Of a DNA stretch of 64,000 bases, positions 41,444-50,868 are shown piece after piece. A program made the translations under genes and the position numbers. Source of the DNA: Fulvia fulva (lineage: Eukaryota; Ascomycota; Dothideomycetes; Mycosphaerellales; Mycosphaerellaceae); assembly GCF_020509005.1 (NCBI RefSeq), contig NC_063015.1:3906001-3970000 (forward strand), in the 5' to 3' direction. The first letter of the stretch is position 1; each line of letters begins with the position of its first letter. Under the pieces are notes generated by a model. It saw only the letters and a list, made by a program, of their open reading frames with translations, was not told the origin of the DNA and searched no databases.

Positions 41444-42720
41444 TAGGACATGGGTGTGTCTGGCTGGTCATGTGGTTGGTTGTAGGGCTGGTTCTCCTGG
41501 CTTTGTTGCTCTATTTGTTCCGACTCCTCCCGCTGGCTCCCTATCATCTGGTGTATCTTCATCTGTCCATTGCTTTGTCCTGCTCTGAACAGGTGTGTTG
41601 GCCTCCCCATTGCAGGTATTAGCTCATCTTGCGGCCTTGGTCTCTTGTTTGGGTGAAAGGTCCTTGCTGGCTGGTCTTTTTCCCCCACTAAGAATCTTGC
41701 AGGAGTTGTTACTCTTGCTTCCCTCGCCTTCTACTGGGCTGCAAGTCTAGCTGGACATTGGTTTGACCATGCTGGATGTTTCCTTCCGCAAGCTGCACAT
41801 CTCGTGTCTTCCTTCTTCTTCTGGCACTCCTGGGTTACGTGATCACCAGCACAGTGGGAGCAGACTGGTGTAGGTCTGTTATACTTTGGGGCAATATGGC
41901 CATACTGTTGACACTTAAAACATTAGAGGACTCTGTGGTTACTCTGATGTATCTCTGCTTCAAGTCTCTCGTAGTCCCAAAATAGTCCTTGGTCTAGAAC
42001 CTTGTTTGCCTGGGCTGCAGTTCCTACCTATAAGATGAGAGATGAGGCCTTCTTAGTCTCTTCAATCTTCTTCCTGACCTATGCCACTTTTGTGATCTGT
42101 AGTCCTGGGACTGTTGCTTGGTTCTGTCTCTGAAGGCTTGGCATGTCTTCTTATATGTTGAAGGATCTTAGGACTCTATGTGCAATGACTATGTATTGCT
42201 GATGGGAGACCTTTGCTGTCTTGCCAATCTTTAGTGTCCATTCCTTGTTCATCTCTAGGGTCTTCTTGTCCTGTGTGTGGGCTATAAACAGTCTGACCCC
42301 TCTATTGTCTGCCTTTGCTCCTACTACCTCCTTCATCCCAAGCTTTTCTACTATCTCCCTTCCTGTCATCTTGCCTACCTCTTCCTTCTCCCGCTGGTCT
42401 GTGATGTGTATGCGGACTACCGTGCTTTGGGGGGCTAGTGGGGGGCTCGTTGCTGCTGCAGTATATGTCTTTAGGCCTTGGGCCTGCCTTGGGTCTTTCT
42501 GGAAGGTGTTTCTTGTCACTTCGATTGCTCTATTAATCGTAGTGCCTGTTTGTTGTTTGAGTGCTTTCAGTCCCCCGAGGAGCTCACTTATTACCCCTTT
42601 TAGTGCTCTTTCTGGGAATTGTCCCTCTTCTGCCATTACCATCTCCTCTGCCTTTCTACAAAGCATTCCCCATTCATCTCCTCCTCGTTCTCCGTCTCTT
42701 TCCGTCGCCGTCGTCGCCAT
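41443..42720 (-). pseudogene. LINE ORF1: Gag-like zinc-knuckle protein with several stops
   Basis: ATG 42,720 (MATTATERDG) opens 189 residues with a charged N-terminus and an RRM/Gag-like core. About five stops then interrupt the frame between 42,151 and 41,690, all explainable by C-to-T or G-to-A changes. Three zinc-knuckle-like motifs are at about 41,920-41,770 (CFKCQQYGHIAPKY, CSHCAGDHVTQEC, CAACGRKHPAWSNQC; the first has lost its last Cys). The final stop and the ORF2 start overlap as TAATG at 41,445-41,441. Confidence 0.82.
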
Positions 42721-42744
42721 TCCGAGTCCTCAGGGGTTCAAGGT

Positions 42745-42758
42745 GAACCTAAGATATA
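42745..42758. repeat. target-site duplication, right copy (14 bp)
   Basis: Identical to 37,832-37,845. It marks the 5' end of the minus-strand LINE. Confidence 0.85.
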
Positions 42759-42822
42759 TAAGCCTAGGAAGAACAGACAAGTATAGAGATAGACCTTACT
42801 AATAACGACGAATGATATAATG

Positions 42823-42892
42823 TAACGTGCTTTACTACCGAGCGGGCCACACTACCGAGCGGGCCACTTTTGCTAAGAACTGTACCACTTCC
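42823..42892 (+). repeat. left terminal inverted repeat of Fot1/pogo element
   Basis: About 70 bp beginning TAACGTGCTTTACTACCGAG and containing a 17-bp ACTACCGAGCGGGCCAC unit twice. Its inverse is at 43,890-43,959, differing almost only by transitions. Confidence 0.88.
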
Positions 42893-43957
42893 ACTTTAAT
42901 TGCGACGGTATCTTAATACGACGACATCCTACAGAATCGTTACTAGGAGGACAATTCCTCTTCAGATTCTTCGCTATCTAGCGAGTCTACTTGATAGGTG
43001 CGTACGTTATGCCCCGACTCGCTATATCGCTTATAGCGTCGTAGCCTTAGTGCTAGCCGAACACTATCTAGCGACTCTCTACTCACTTCCTGCCTCCTAG
43101 TATCCTCTAGAGGTATCAATTGCGACGCCTTATCGAAGGTAAGAGACCCTCTAGACTGAATGTACTTACGCTTTCGTACTTTCCGCTATATAAGGGCCTC
43201 GTTAGACTTACGTAGCTTACTAATCTCGCTTCGTATAAGAGCTATCTAATGCGCTATCTCTCTACTCCCTCTCTATTACCCTATTGATCGACCTTCCTCT
43301 TTCTACTACGCCTTTCTAAACCCGTAACGACGCTCTAAGACGTAATAACACCTATTATAAACCCTATCTCGTTGAAGTTATAGGTGTCCTAGTTAAAAAT
43401 ACTATACTTCTCCTTTATATTACGTATAAGTAAGAACCACTTCTCGATAACGTCTAGATCTTCTATTAGGGCTCGCTAACGATCGTATCTACGTGTTATA
43501 CGAACCTTTAGCTTACGATACCGCCTAAAAAACCTATCTGTCTAATTAAGACTAGGGGGCTTAAGACCCTTCTCTTATAGTAATAAATCGGCCATTGCTC
43601 GTATACTAGCCTTTAATAGCGGAAAACCTCTAAGATCTAGCTCGAGTATATACTTAAGTATTACCCTCTTTTCTAGCTCTATAAGCTTCTTTGAATTAGG
43701 CTCGTAGTTACCCCGAGGAGGTCGTCTATTCAATCGATACCCTAGTATAGTTCGAGACGCGTCGTATATCTTTATAGCAAGTCGATTCGTAATTGTCGCG
43801 TCGCATTTCGTAGCCTAGATAGCTAAGGTCAGTTTGGCCTTGTTTAAAGATATTATAAGCTATAATAGTAGTTATATAGCTATATCTATAGAAGTAGTAT
43901 AGTTCTTAGTAAAAGTAGCCTACTCGGTAGTATAGCCCGCTCGGTAGTAAAGTACGT
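42825..43957 (-). mobile_element. internally deleted Fot1/pogo-like DNA transposon, RIP-mutated
   Basis: 1.13 kb between 70-bp terminal inverted repeats, flanked by TA (42,823-42,824 and 43,958-43,959), the usual Tc1/mariner target duplication. On the minus strand the decayed transposase shows an N-terminal helix-turn-helix, a CENP-B/tigger-type DNA-binding segment (FFRRYRKLKVRITRRYDR near 43,525), WFLLIRNIKEKYSIFN, and the box around the first catalytic Asp, here NFNEIGF with Asp read as Asn. At about 43,290 it jumps to a Lys/Arg-rich coil and C-terminal tail, so most of the DDE core (some 250 residues) is missing. It is a non-autonomous deletion derivative. It lies just beyond the LINE target site, in the DNA that follows fragment C. 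Confidence 0.85.
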
Positions 43958-43959
43958 TA
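43890..43959 (-). repeat. right terminal inverted repeat of Fot1/pogo element
   Basis: Reverse complement of the 42,823-42,892 repeat, with RIP-type differences (for example GGGCCAC versus GGGCTAT). Confidence 0.88.
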
Positions 43960-44130
43960 GTAATATAACAATTATATAGTATAACGTAAATAAGAGTAAG
44001 GATAAGGTATAACGCTACTTTCTATAGGAGCTCGACCTACTATAGTACTACGTTATTGTAATATAAGAACTATAGATCAACCTATATATAAAGTCTAGAA
44101 AAAGACTTTTAGTTAAAGTAGACGAACTTC

Positions 44131-45590
44131 GAGCGGAACATTAATAAGGACTATCTATTCGATAGCCCTTATTAAGACGAGTAATCTACTTAAGTAGTAG
44201 CGACCCGCCTACGCTAGCGGTGGCGTAATCGTAGTATAAAGAACCCTAAAACTAAGGTTCTGTTCCCCTAACGGTAGACCCTAGAGTTACGGAGTTACGG
44301 AGGATAACTACCTAATTAGGAAGCGCGACCTCACCCCGAATAGTAGCGAAGGATAGTAACTAACGAGAGCTATAGCCTTACGAATATTCTATACTAAGAG
44401 CTAAACCGGAGAACAAACTAAGGAAAAACCTAGAATATAAGCTAAGGCCTACTATATAGAAAGTGGAGGCTAACGACAAACAATATAGCGTAGACGACCC
44501 TATATACGGAGGCGGAAAACTTACTAGATAATAACGAATACCTAGCCCGGGTATATAAGAACACTATAGTATAGCTACTAGGAGTGCTAAAAGCGCTATT
44601 ATACTAAATCCTAAAGACAATCTAATAAGTAATATAGAAGGTAGCCTAGAGACTAACTATATAGGCAATAGTAGTGGTAGGTAAGAATTAACTCCCTACG
44701 AAGGTAAGTAATACGGTACGCCTATATATTACTTATCCGGCGGACAAACAAGAAATCGTAGCCCTAATAAGTAAGGAGATTGTCGATAGAATCGGCTAAA
44801 AGGAGGTAGTTAGAGCGAAGGTAGAGGCAATAGGCGTAGTAAGACTCTTTACCGTATAAGAGTCTAATAGACGAAAGCTAGAGACCTATAAGGAGTAGAC
44901 TACTAAAGTTACGAAGTCGGTAGGAGTCTCCTACTAATAGTATACCGTTATTGCCTACGGGGTCCCTAGGATATTTAAGGTCGAAGACCTTCCCTACCTC
45001 TAAGTATAGAACTAGAACATATCCCTAGGAGTACGACTAACGAAGGCGGTATAGTTATATAAGACAGTAGACCGAGAGAAGACGTATTTATCGCTTATTA
45101 TCTAGGTAGAGATAGCGGAACAAGCTAACTAGATACTAGATAATAGGCTATTCTAGAACTACGAGAGAATAGATACGCAGATCTATTAGAGTAGCTATAG
45201 GGTACTATAATGCTTCTAATATAAATAGTACGGTCATATAGCCCTAAAATACGGAGAGAAGACCCTAAGGTGTCCTTACTACGTAGGCCTATACTAGGGA
45301 AGAGAATGCCTAAAAAGGAGAGTAGGTATATATACTACGGTAGAAGGTACCTAGCGTATTTAAACTAATACCTAGCTAGAATAGTAGTATAAGAACGAGC
45401 GAGACAAGTAAGGATCTCTATACTAGCTAGGTACCCCTAACGATAGTAGGAGGGACCTACCGTATATAAGGGCTTCGAGCCGAGTAAGAGTAAGAGGGTA
45501 GAAGAGACGAATAAGGGAACCTAACCTTAAACGTATCTACCTCCCGGTAGGCCTCGATACCTTAACCGGGCTACTAACAAACTAGGCTAA
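44131..45590 (+). mobile_element. RIP-mutated LINE fragment D: 5' region and ORF1
   Basis: Same arrangement as fragment C (CGACCCGCCTACGCTAGCG block at 44,200, then the ORF1 relic with the zinc-knuckle region near 45,215-45,370), but more heavily mutated: the start codon reads ACC and stops are frequent. From 44,178 to 45,170 it matches 63,008-64,000 base for base apart from one difference seen. There is no recognisable ORF2 after ~45,590. Confidence 0.8.
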
Positions 45591-45811
45591 TATTACGGTT
45601 CACTACTACCGTAACGTCGCGCGCCTTAGCGCTTCCTTATATATCTCGCGCGCTTTACGCTTCTCTTTCGTAGCCTTACTAAACAACGCTTATTTTACGG
45701 TAACCCTATACTATCGTCTTATAGATTACTATCCGTAATAGTTTGTTCGGTCCTATAAGCGGCCTATCTAGTTAGGCTAGTAGTTATAATCAAATCGTAC
45801 TAGTAAAGTAC

Positions 45812-46079
45812 GCGTTAAGGCAGGTCAAGTTTACTATAGTTACTAACCGTCGAGTCGCGTATATAGGCGTACTAACAATAACTATAGTCGCGTAAACAAG
45901 CACATTAGTTAAGTCAATAGATCATCTCTCTCCTTTACGTAAAACGCGTTAAAGTAGGTCAAGTTCACTATAGTTACTAACCGTCGAGTCGCGCGTATAG
46001 GCGTACTAATAATAACTATAGTCGCGTAAATAAGCGTATTAGTTAAGTCAATAGATCACCTCTCTCCTTCGCGTAAAAC
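45812..46079. repeat. 134-bp tandem duplication in putative gypsy LTR/leader
   Basis: Two adjacent units (45,812-45,945 and 45,946-46,079), each starting GCGTTAA and ending GTAAAAC, are equal in length and differ by about a dozen mostly transition changes. The position just upstream of the gypsy Gag region suggests a promoter (U3) or leader repeat. No second LTR copy was found in the window. Confidence 0.7.
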
Positions 46080-46239
46080 GCGCGCCTCCCTACTCTTATA
46101 GGGCCCTTATATACCTACTAAGAGAGCAGTCTTATCTACTACGTAATTGTATAATATAGCTATACCTAGTAGTACTACTAACGGGGTGCTCTTATCTAAG
46201 CAACCTCTTTATCTAGATCTTAGTAAGTATAAGCGTTAG

Positions 46240-49200
46240 TCGCTCGTACGCGCTAAGCCTTTCCTAACCGTATCTACTAAAACGTAGATACTCGATAACC
46301 TAGGTATCGAGACCGCCCTAGGTGCCTTCCCTTCCGACGACGACTCGAACGTATTCGCCGCCGAATAATAAGAGATCGAGAAGGATCTACTACCTAAAGA
46401 ATAGTAGTTTGCCTTAACCTCTAACCCTATTAACTTCGTACAATTCCTCGACGAAGAATAGATCTTAGAAGAAGGAGGAATCAAGGTGTATAAGATTATA
46501 GAGTCAAGAGATGATATATCTATATAAGATAGCAAAACTAATGACATACGCTCACCTAAGGAGTAGGTAGTCGCCTTAGAGTATACTACTTTTAAGAGCC
46601 TAGCCGAGTTCGCGACTCGTACTATAGTATACCTAGAGATTATATTTTACCTCGTTCGCTAGATATAGTCAGACTTTATCACACTTTTTAACTAGGTCGA
46701 GTCCCTAAAGAAGGCTAATAAGGTTATATAGCGTAAGTACGCCGATATAAAGAAGGAACATGACATCGTATCCGATGTTAAACAGGTACGAGTTGCGTAG
46801 TAGTGGAAGACGGCGGATCACACGAAAGACGAAGAAGGACCCAATGGGATAGCGTGTATCTACATACAGTATCGCCGGTGTTAGTGTAGGTGTTTCAGGA
46901 GGGACAGCTGTACTTAGGACTTGACTAGCAAGCCCTGATTACTAATCCCCCTAAGCACTCAATGTTGACCCTATGACCTACATATTCTCAACATCCGAGA
47001 GTCTTAGTTAACTCGAAAAGGATAAGGATGTTAAGGGCCTCTTTATACTCTACTTTAATAAATACTAGAAGTATAAGAGTTAGATATAAGACCTTAAGGA
47101 AGCTAATTAGCGCCTCCGATAGGATAACGATACGCTCTTCGGATAGGTCGAGGAGTCGTAGGTAGGCATATTACCTAAGGACATTAAAGCCCTATCTAAG
47201 CGTAATTAGGCTCTAAATAAGGAGGTAGCAGAGCTAAAGGCTTAGCTAGTAGCTAAGGACACGAACGGTACTAGCGATACTAGCGGTACTAACGGTAATA
47301 ATAATAATAACCGTAGTCGTTAGGTCCGCGTCTACTCCCCTTGTCGTAACGGTGTTTCACGATCACCTACGCCTCCTACTTAGTAGGACCGTATAGGTAG
47401 AGGCACCTAACGAGGAGGTAGTAGAGGTAGTAGCGATAACGACGGAGACAACTCTAATAACGATAAGGGTAGAGATAATAGTCGACTACGCCGTTACCTA
47501 TACCGTAACTCCTTACGATAAGAACGCTAGGGTATACCTAGTAGTGCTTCTAGGGTAACTAGTAATACCGCCGTTAGCTAGTTCACTACTATTGAACCCT
47601 CCGTTAATATTATATATACTAATAAGTCAGTTAAGGACCTAGAAAGTAAGTTTAATAATAAGAATATAAACTTTAACCGTTAGCTCGATAAGCTAGAGAT
47701 CAAGCTGTCCGTAATATAGTTCTAGACTATCGAGGACGGACTACGCTATATCTTTAACTACCTCGACGGGTACCCGTACTAGCTATATAATCCGCGAGTA
47801 CCCTCTAAGCGTACTAAGCGTAATTACGTTAACCCCTTTAAGTCTATCGATAGGATAATCTAATTCCTTATCGATTAGTATAGTAAGAAGGACGTCGTAG
47901 GCAAGGCCTTCTATAAGCTCTAGGTCTTATAGTAGGGTAAGAACGAGTCATTTTCTATCTTTATCGCTAAGTACGACAAACAGCGCAACTTATATAACCT
48001 ATTAGCTAAGACTAATCACCGCCTACTCGAGGGTAAGCTTAACTATAAATATATAGAGGCACTACCTATAGAGACTAAGGACCGCGAAGACTTAGTCGAC
48101 CTATACTATAAGCTCGAAGCTAAGTTTAAGCGCCTAAAGTCAAAGACCCTAGCTATACTACGACTACCTCGTAGTACTAGCGGTAGTAACGATACTATAC
48201 CTACCGCGCCTAGCGTAGCCTAAGGTTTAGGCCTTAAGCTATACGCTTAGATACCGCGCGAATTTAAGGAACTTAAGAAGCTCGAGCCTAAGGAGAAGGC
48301 TAGTATTATCGTAGTAGGCGGTTATGTCCGCTACCGCCGTATAGACTATAACTTATACTCGCTAGACTACCCTATTAAGTAGTATAAGCGCCCTCCGCCG
48401 CGCGCGAATACTAGCTCTATAATATAGACACCGGCTAACCCTTAGTAATAGGGAAATAGCTAGACTAACGCTTAAGTACAATAACCGTTAGTCCTACTTA
48501 CGAACATAATACTAAGAAGGAAATATAGCGAGATGCGGTAATATAAGGACTAGAGTACGCTTTACGTATATTAGTAAGCTCTCTAATACCGCCTATTATA
48601 CAAGGGGTACTAAGGCCGAGAGTGTCCCCTTACCTTATAATGCCTAGTAGTATAGATAGTAATCAAGCTCTTACCTTTCTTAATTATAGTGCTACCTCTT
48701 AGTATATAAATTCTGTATACGCTTATATATATAATCTTCCTCGACTCTAGGAAGAACCTCTTTAATTAGGACTAGCTAATAGCGGCTCCGCTAACGAGCT
48801 TATTACCGAGTCTACGTACTTTCCTTTTAATATCGGCGGCTACGTCGAAATCCTTAGCTACTATTTAGTAGAATTACTAGAGTATAACATCGTACTCGGC
48901 TCTAGTTAGTTCGTAGACTACGAACTAGAGATACAATAGGAGAAGGGTATTATAATAATGAATCATTTGAAATGCCGTACCTATAAGGCAAACTAGAGGT
49001 CTAATAAGTACCTAATAGTATAGTCTATTAACTATCTAGCTACGTTAGTACTATTAGGCAATTATCGACCGCCGATAGTAGAAGATAACCCCGACGAAGC
49101 TACCGCTCCTACGCTATCGTTACCTAAGTATATACTCTAACTATAGTTCTATACGACGTTCGAGGACGAAGAGGATGACTTCCGTATATTTACTCGATAA

Positions 49201-50868
49201 CCGTTACCGGTAGACGGTATTAAGACGTTAAAGCGATCGTATCGATATACGAAACAAAAGTAACGAGTTGTCGAACTAGAACTAGAGATCGATATTATAA
49301 ACATCTCCGTAGCCTACGTAGTAAAACTAGCTCGTAAGAAAGGAGCGGAAGTCTATATAATATAGATTATACTATCTAGTTAGAAGTACTACGCTAACCT
49401 ATTACGAGCCTATATAATAGTAGCGACTAGGTAAGACTTCGATCCTACTAGGCTCTACGCTATAAACGCTCGGAAGGTATAGTTAGTAAACCCCTTAATA
49501 GTATATATAATAATAGTGAACAGCGACTTCGATAGATTTATAAAAGGTAAAGATAAGGACTAAGATACTAAGGTCTACTTACCCTAGGAACTATACGATT
49601 TCGAGGACTGTTTTAACCGTTAGGATATATCGAAGATCCTACCTTACCGCCCTAGTAAAGACTATAAAATACACCTTAAAGACGGAACTAAGTCACCTCC
49701 TTTTAAGCGGCTATACGTAATATCGTCTCGCGAGAATAAGGTAATTAAGAAGTAGGTCGATAATTAGCTAGAATCTAGAGCGATATAACAAAGTACGAGC
49801 CCGGCTTCTATACTAGTACTAATTATACGTAAACTAGGCGGCGGTCTACGGGTCTATATCGACTATAGAGCTCTTAACGCCCTTACGGTCAAAAGTAGAT
49901 ACCTAATACCGCTATTCTAAGAAACGCTAAACCGCCTAAATAGGAAGAAGTACTTTACTAAACTCGATATTATCTCTACCTTTAACCGTATTCGTATTAC
50001 GGAGGGCTACGAATAGAAAACTACGTTCAGTACTCGCTATAGTTAATTCGAGTATATAGTAATACCTTTTGGCCTATATAATACTCTAGGAGTATTCTAA
50101 TTATATATTAACGATGCGCTTAGGGAGTATCTTAATAACTTCTATTTAGTATACCTAGATAATATCCTAATCTTTAGCGATATATTCGAGGAATATATAT
50201 AATACGTACGTAAAGTACTATAGCGTATACGTAAAGCCGGCCTATAATTAGACATCGATAAATACGAGTTCTACTAAATGGAGACGAAGTACCTTAGTGT
50301 CATTATAGGAGTCGACGGTATCCGTATAGACCTAGAAAAGGTCGACGTAGTCAAGAACTAGCTTACTCTAATATACCTAAAGGCTATATAAGTATTCCTT
50401 AGGTTTAGAAACTTCTATCGAAGGTTTATATAGAACTTTCCTAAAATCTATATACCCCTTACGGATTTAATAAAGACTAGTAAGAATAGTTAGCTAATAC
50501 TATTCGTTTAGACAATAGAATACGAAGTAGCCTTCTAAGGATTGAAAGATATATTCTTAACGGACACGGTACTCGTATACTTCGTACTAGGGTTAGAAAC
50601 TATAGTCGAAATAGATACCTTAGATTTCGTTACTACGGTAGTAATTTTATTAAAACATAGAGACGTCTAGAGACCGGTAGTATATATGTCTAAGAAGATG
50701 TTACTATAGGAGTATCACTACGAGATTTACGATAAGGAACTATTAGCTATCGTCCTCGCCTTCGAAGAGTAGAGACCTAAGCTTAATATCAACTTAGACG
50801 ATAATATAGATACCGATTTCGAGAATACGAAGGATATAGATAATAATCCCGTTATTATCTACTCCGAT
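46240..50868 (+). mobile_element. RIP-mutated Ty3/gypsy retrotransposon, Gag and 5' part of Pol
   Basis: The Gag relic runs from about 46,240 to 48,400 (broken at 46,776-46,993 by a solo LTR), with a charged Asn/Ser/Gly-rich middle and a capsid-like section at ~47,640-48,180. Pol follows: protease region ~48,700-49,100, then reverse transcriptase ~49,640-50,400 with [13 protein letters not shown], FGLYNTLGVF-type and YLDNILIFS (the Y-x-D-D box, second Asp mutated), then RNase H. The frame is riddled with TAG/TAA and Cys/His codons often read Tyr, as RIP predicts. At 50,868 Pol is split by LINE A and resumes at 56,836. The integrase and a 3' LTR were not identified. Confidence 0.85.
46776..46993. 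mobile_element. solo LTR, 218 bp, with 5-bp target duplication
   Basis: The sequence begins TGTTAAACAG, ends CTCAACA (TGTT...AACA inverted termini) and is flanked on both sides by TCCGA (46,771-46,775 and 46,994-46,998). It interrupts the gypsy Gag relic, whose charged reading resumes afterwards. It keeps many CpA/TpG sites unlike its surroundings. A related, RIP-changed start is at 62,825. Confidence 0.88.

Larger units (their letters stand above)
37846..42744 (-). mobile_element. nearly un-RIPed full-length LINE (non-LTR retrotransposon), Tad-like
   Basis: A 4.9-kb minus-strand element lies between 14-bp target duplications. The 5' end begins 24 nt before the ORF1 ATG at 42,720; the 3' end is a (TATC)n tail at 37,846-37,862. 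It has ORF1 with zinc knuckles and ORF2 with an AP-type endonuclease, reverse transcriptase and a C-terminal Cys/His motif; I see no RNase H domain. Unlike all surrounding repeats it is rich in CpA/TpG and poor in TpA. It still carries several TAG-type stops in ORF1, one TAG and one frameshift in ORF2, so this copy is not autonomous. It inserted into LINE fragment C. Confidence 0.92.

Noticed and set aside
38034..42802. Plus-strand ORFs across the un-RIPed LINE
   Set aside because: The minus strand carries endonuclease and reverse-transcriptase motifs; plus readings are Leu/Cys/Ser-rich shadows.
46236..46547. Minus-strand ORF of 103 codons in the repeat block
   Set aside because: Antisense to the gypsy Gag relic; Ser/Tyr-rich because RIP turns the complementary strand into TAC/AGT-type codons.
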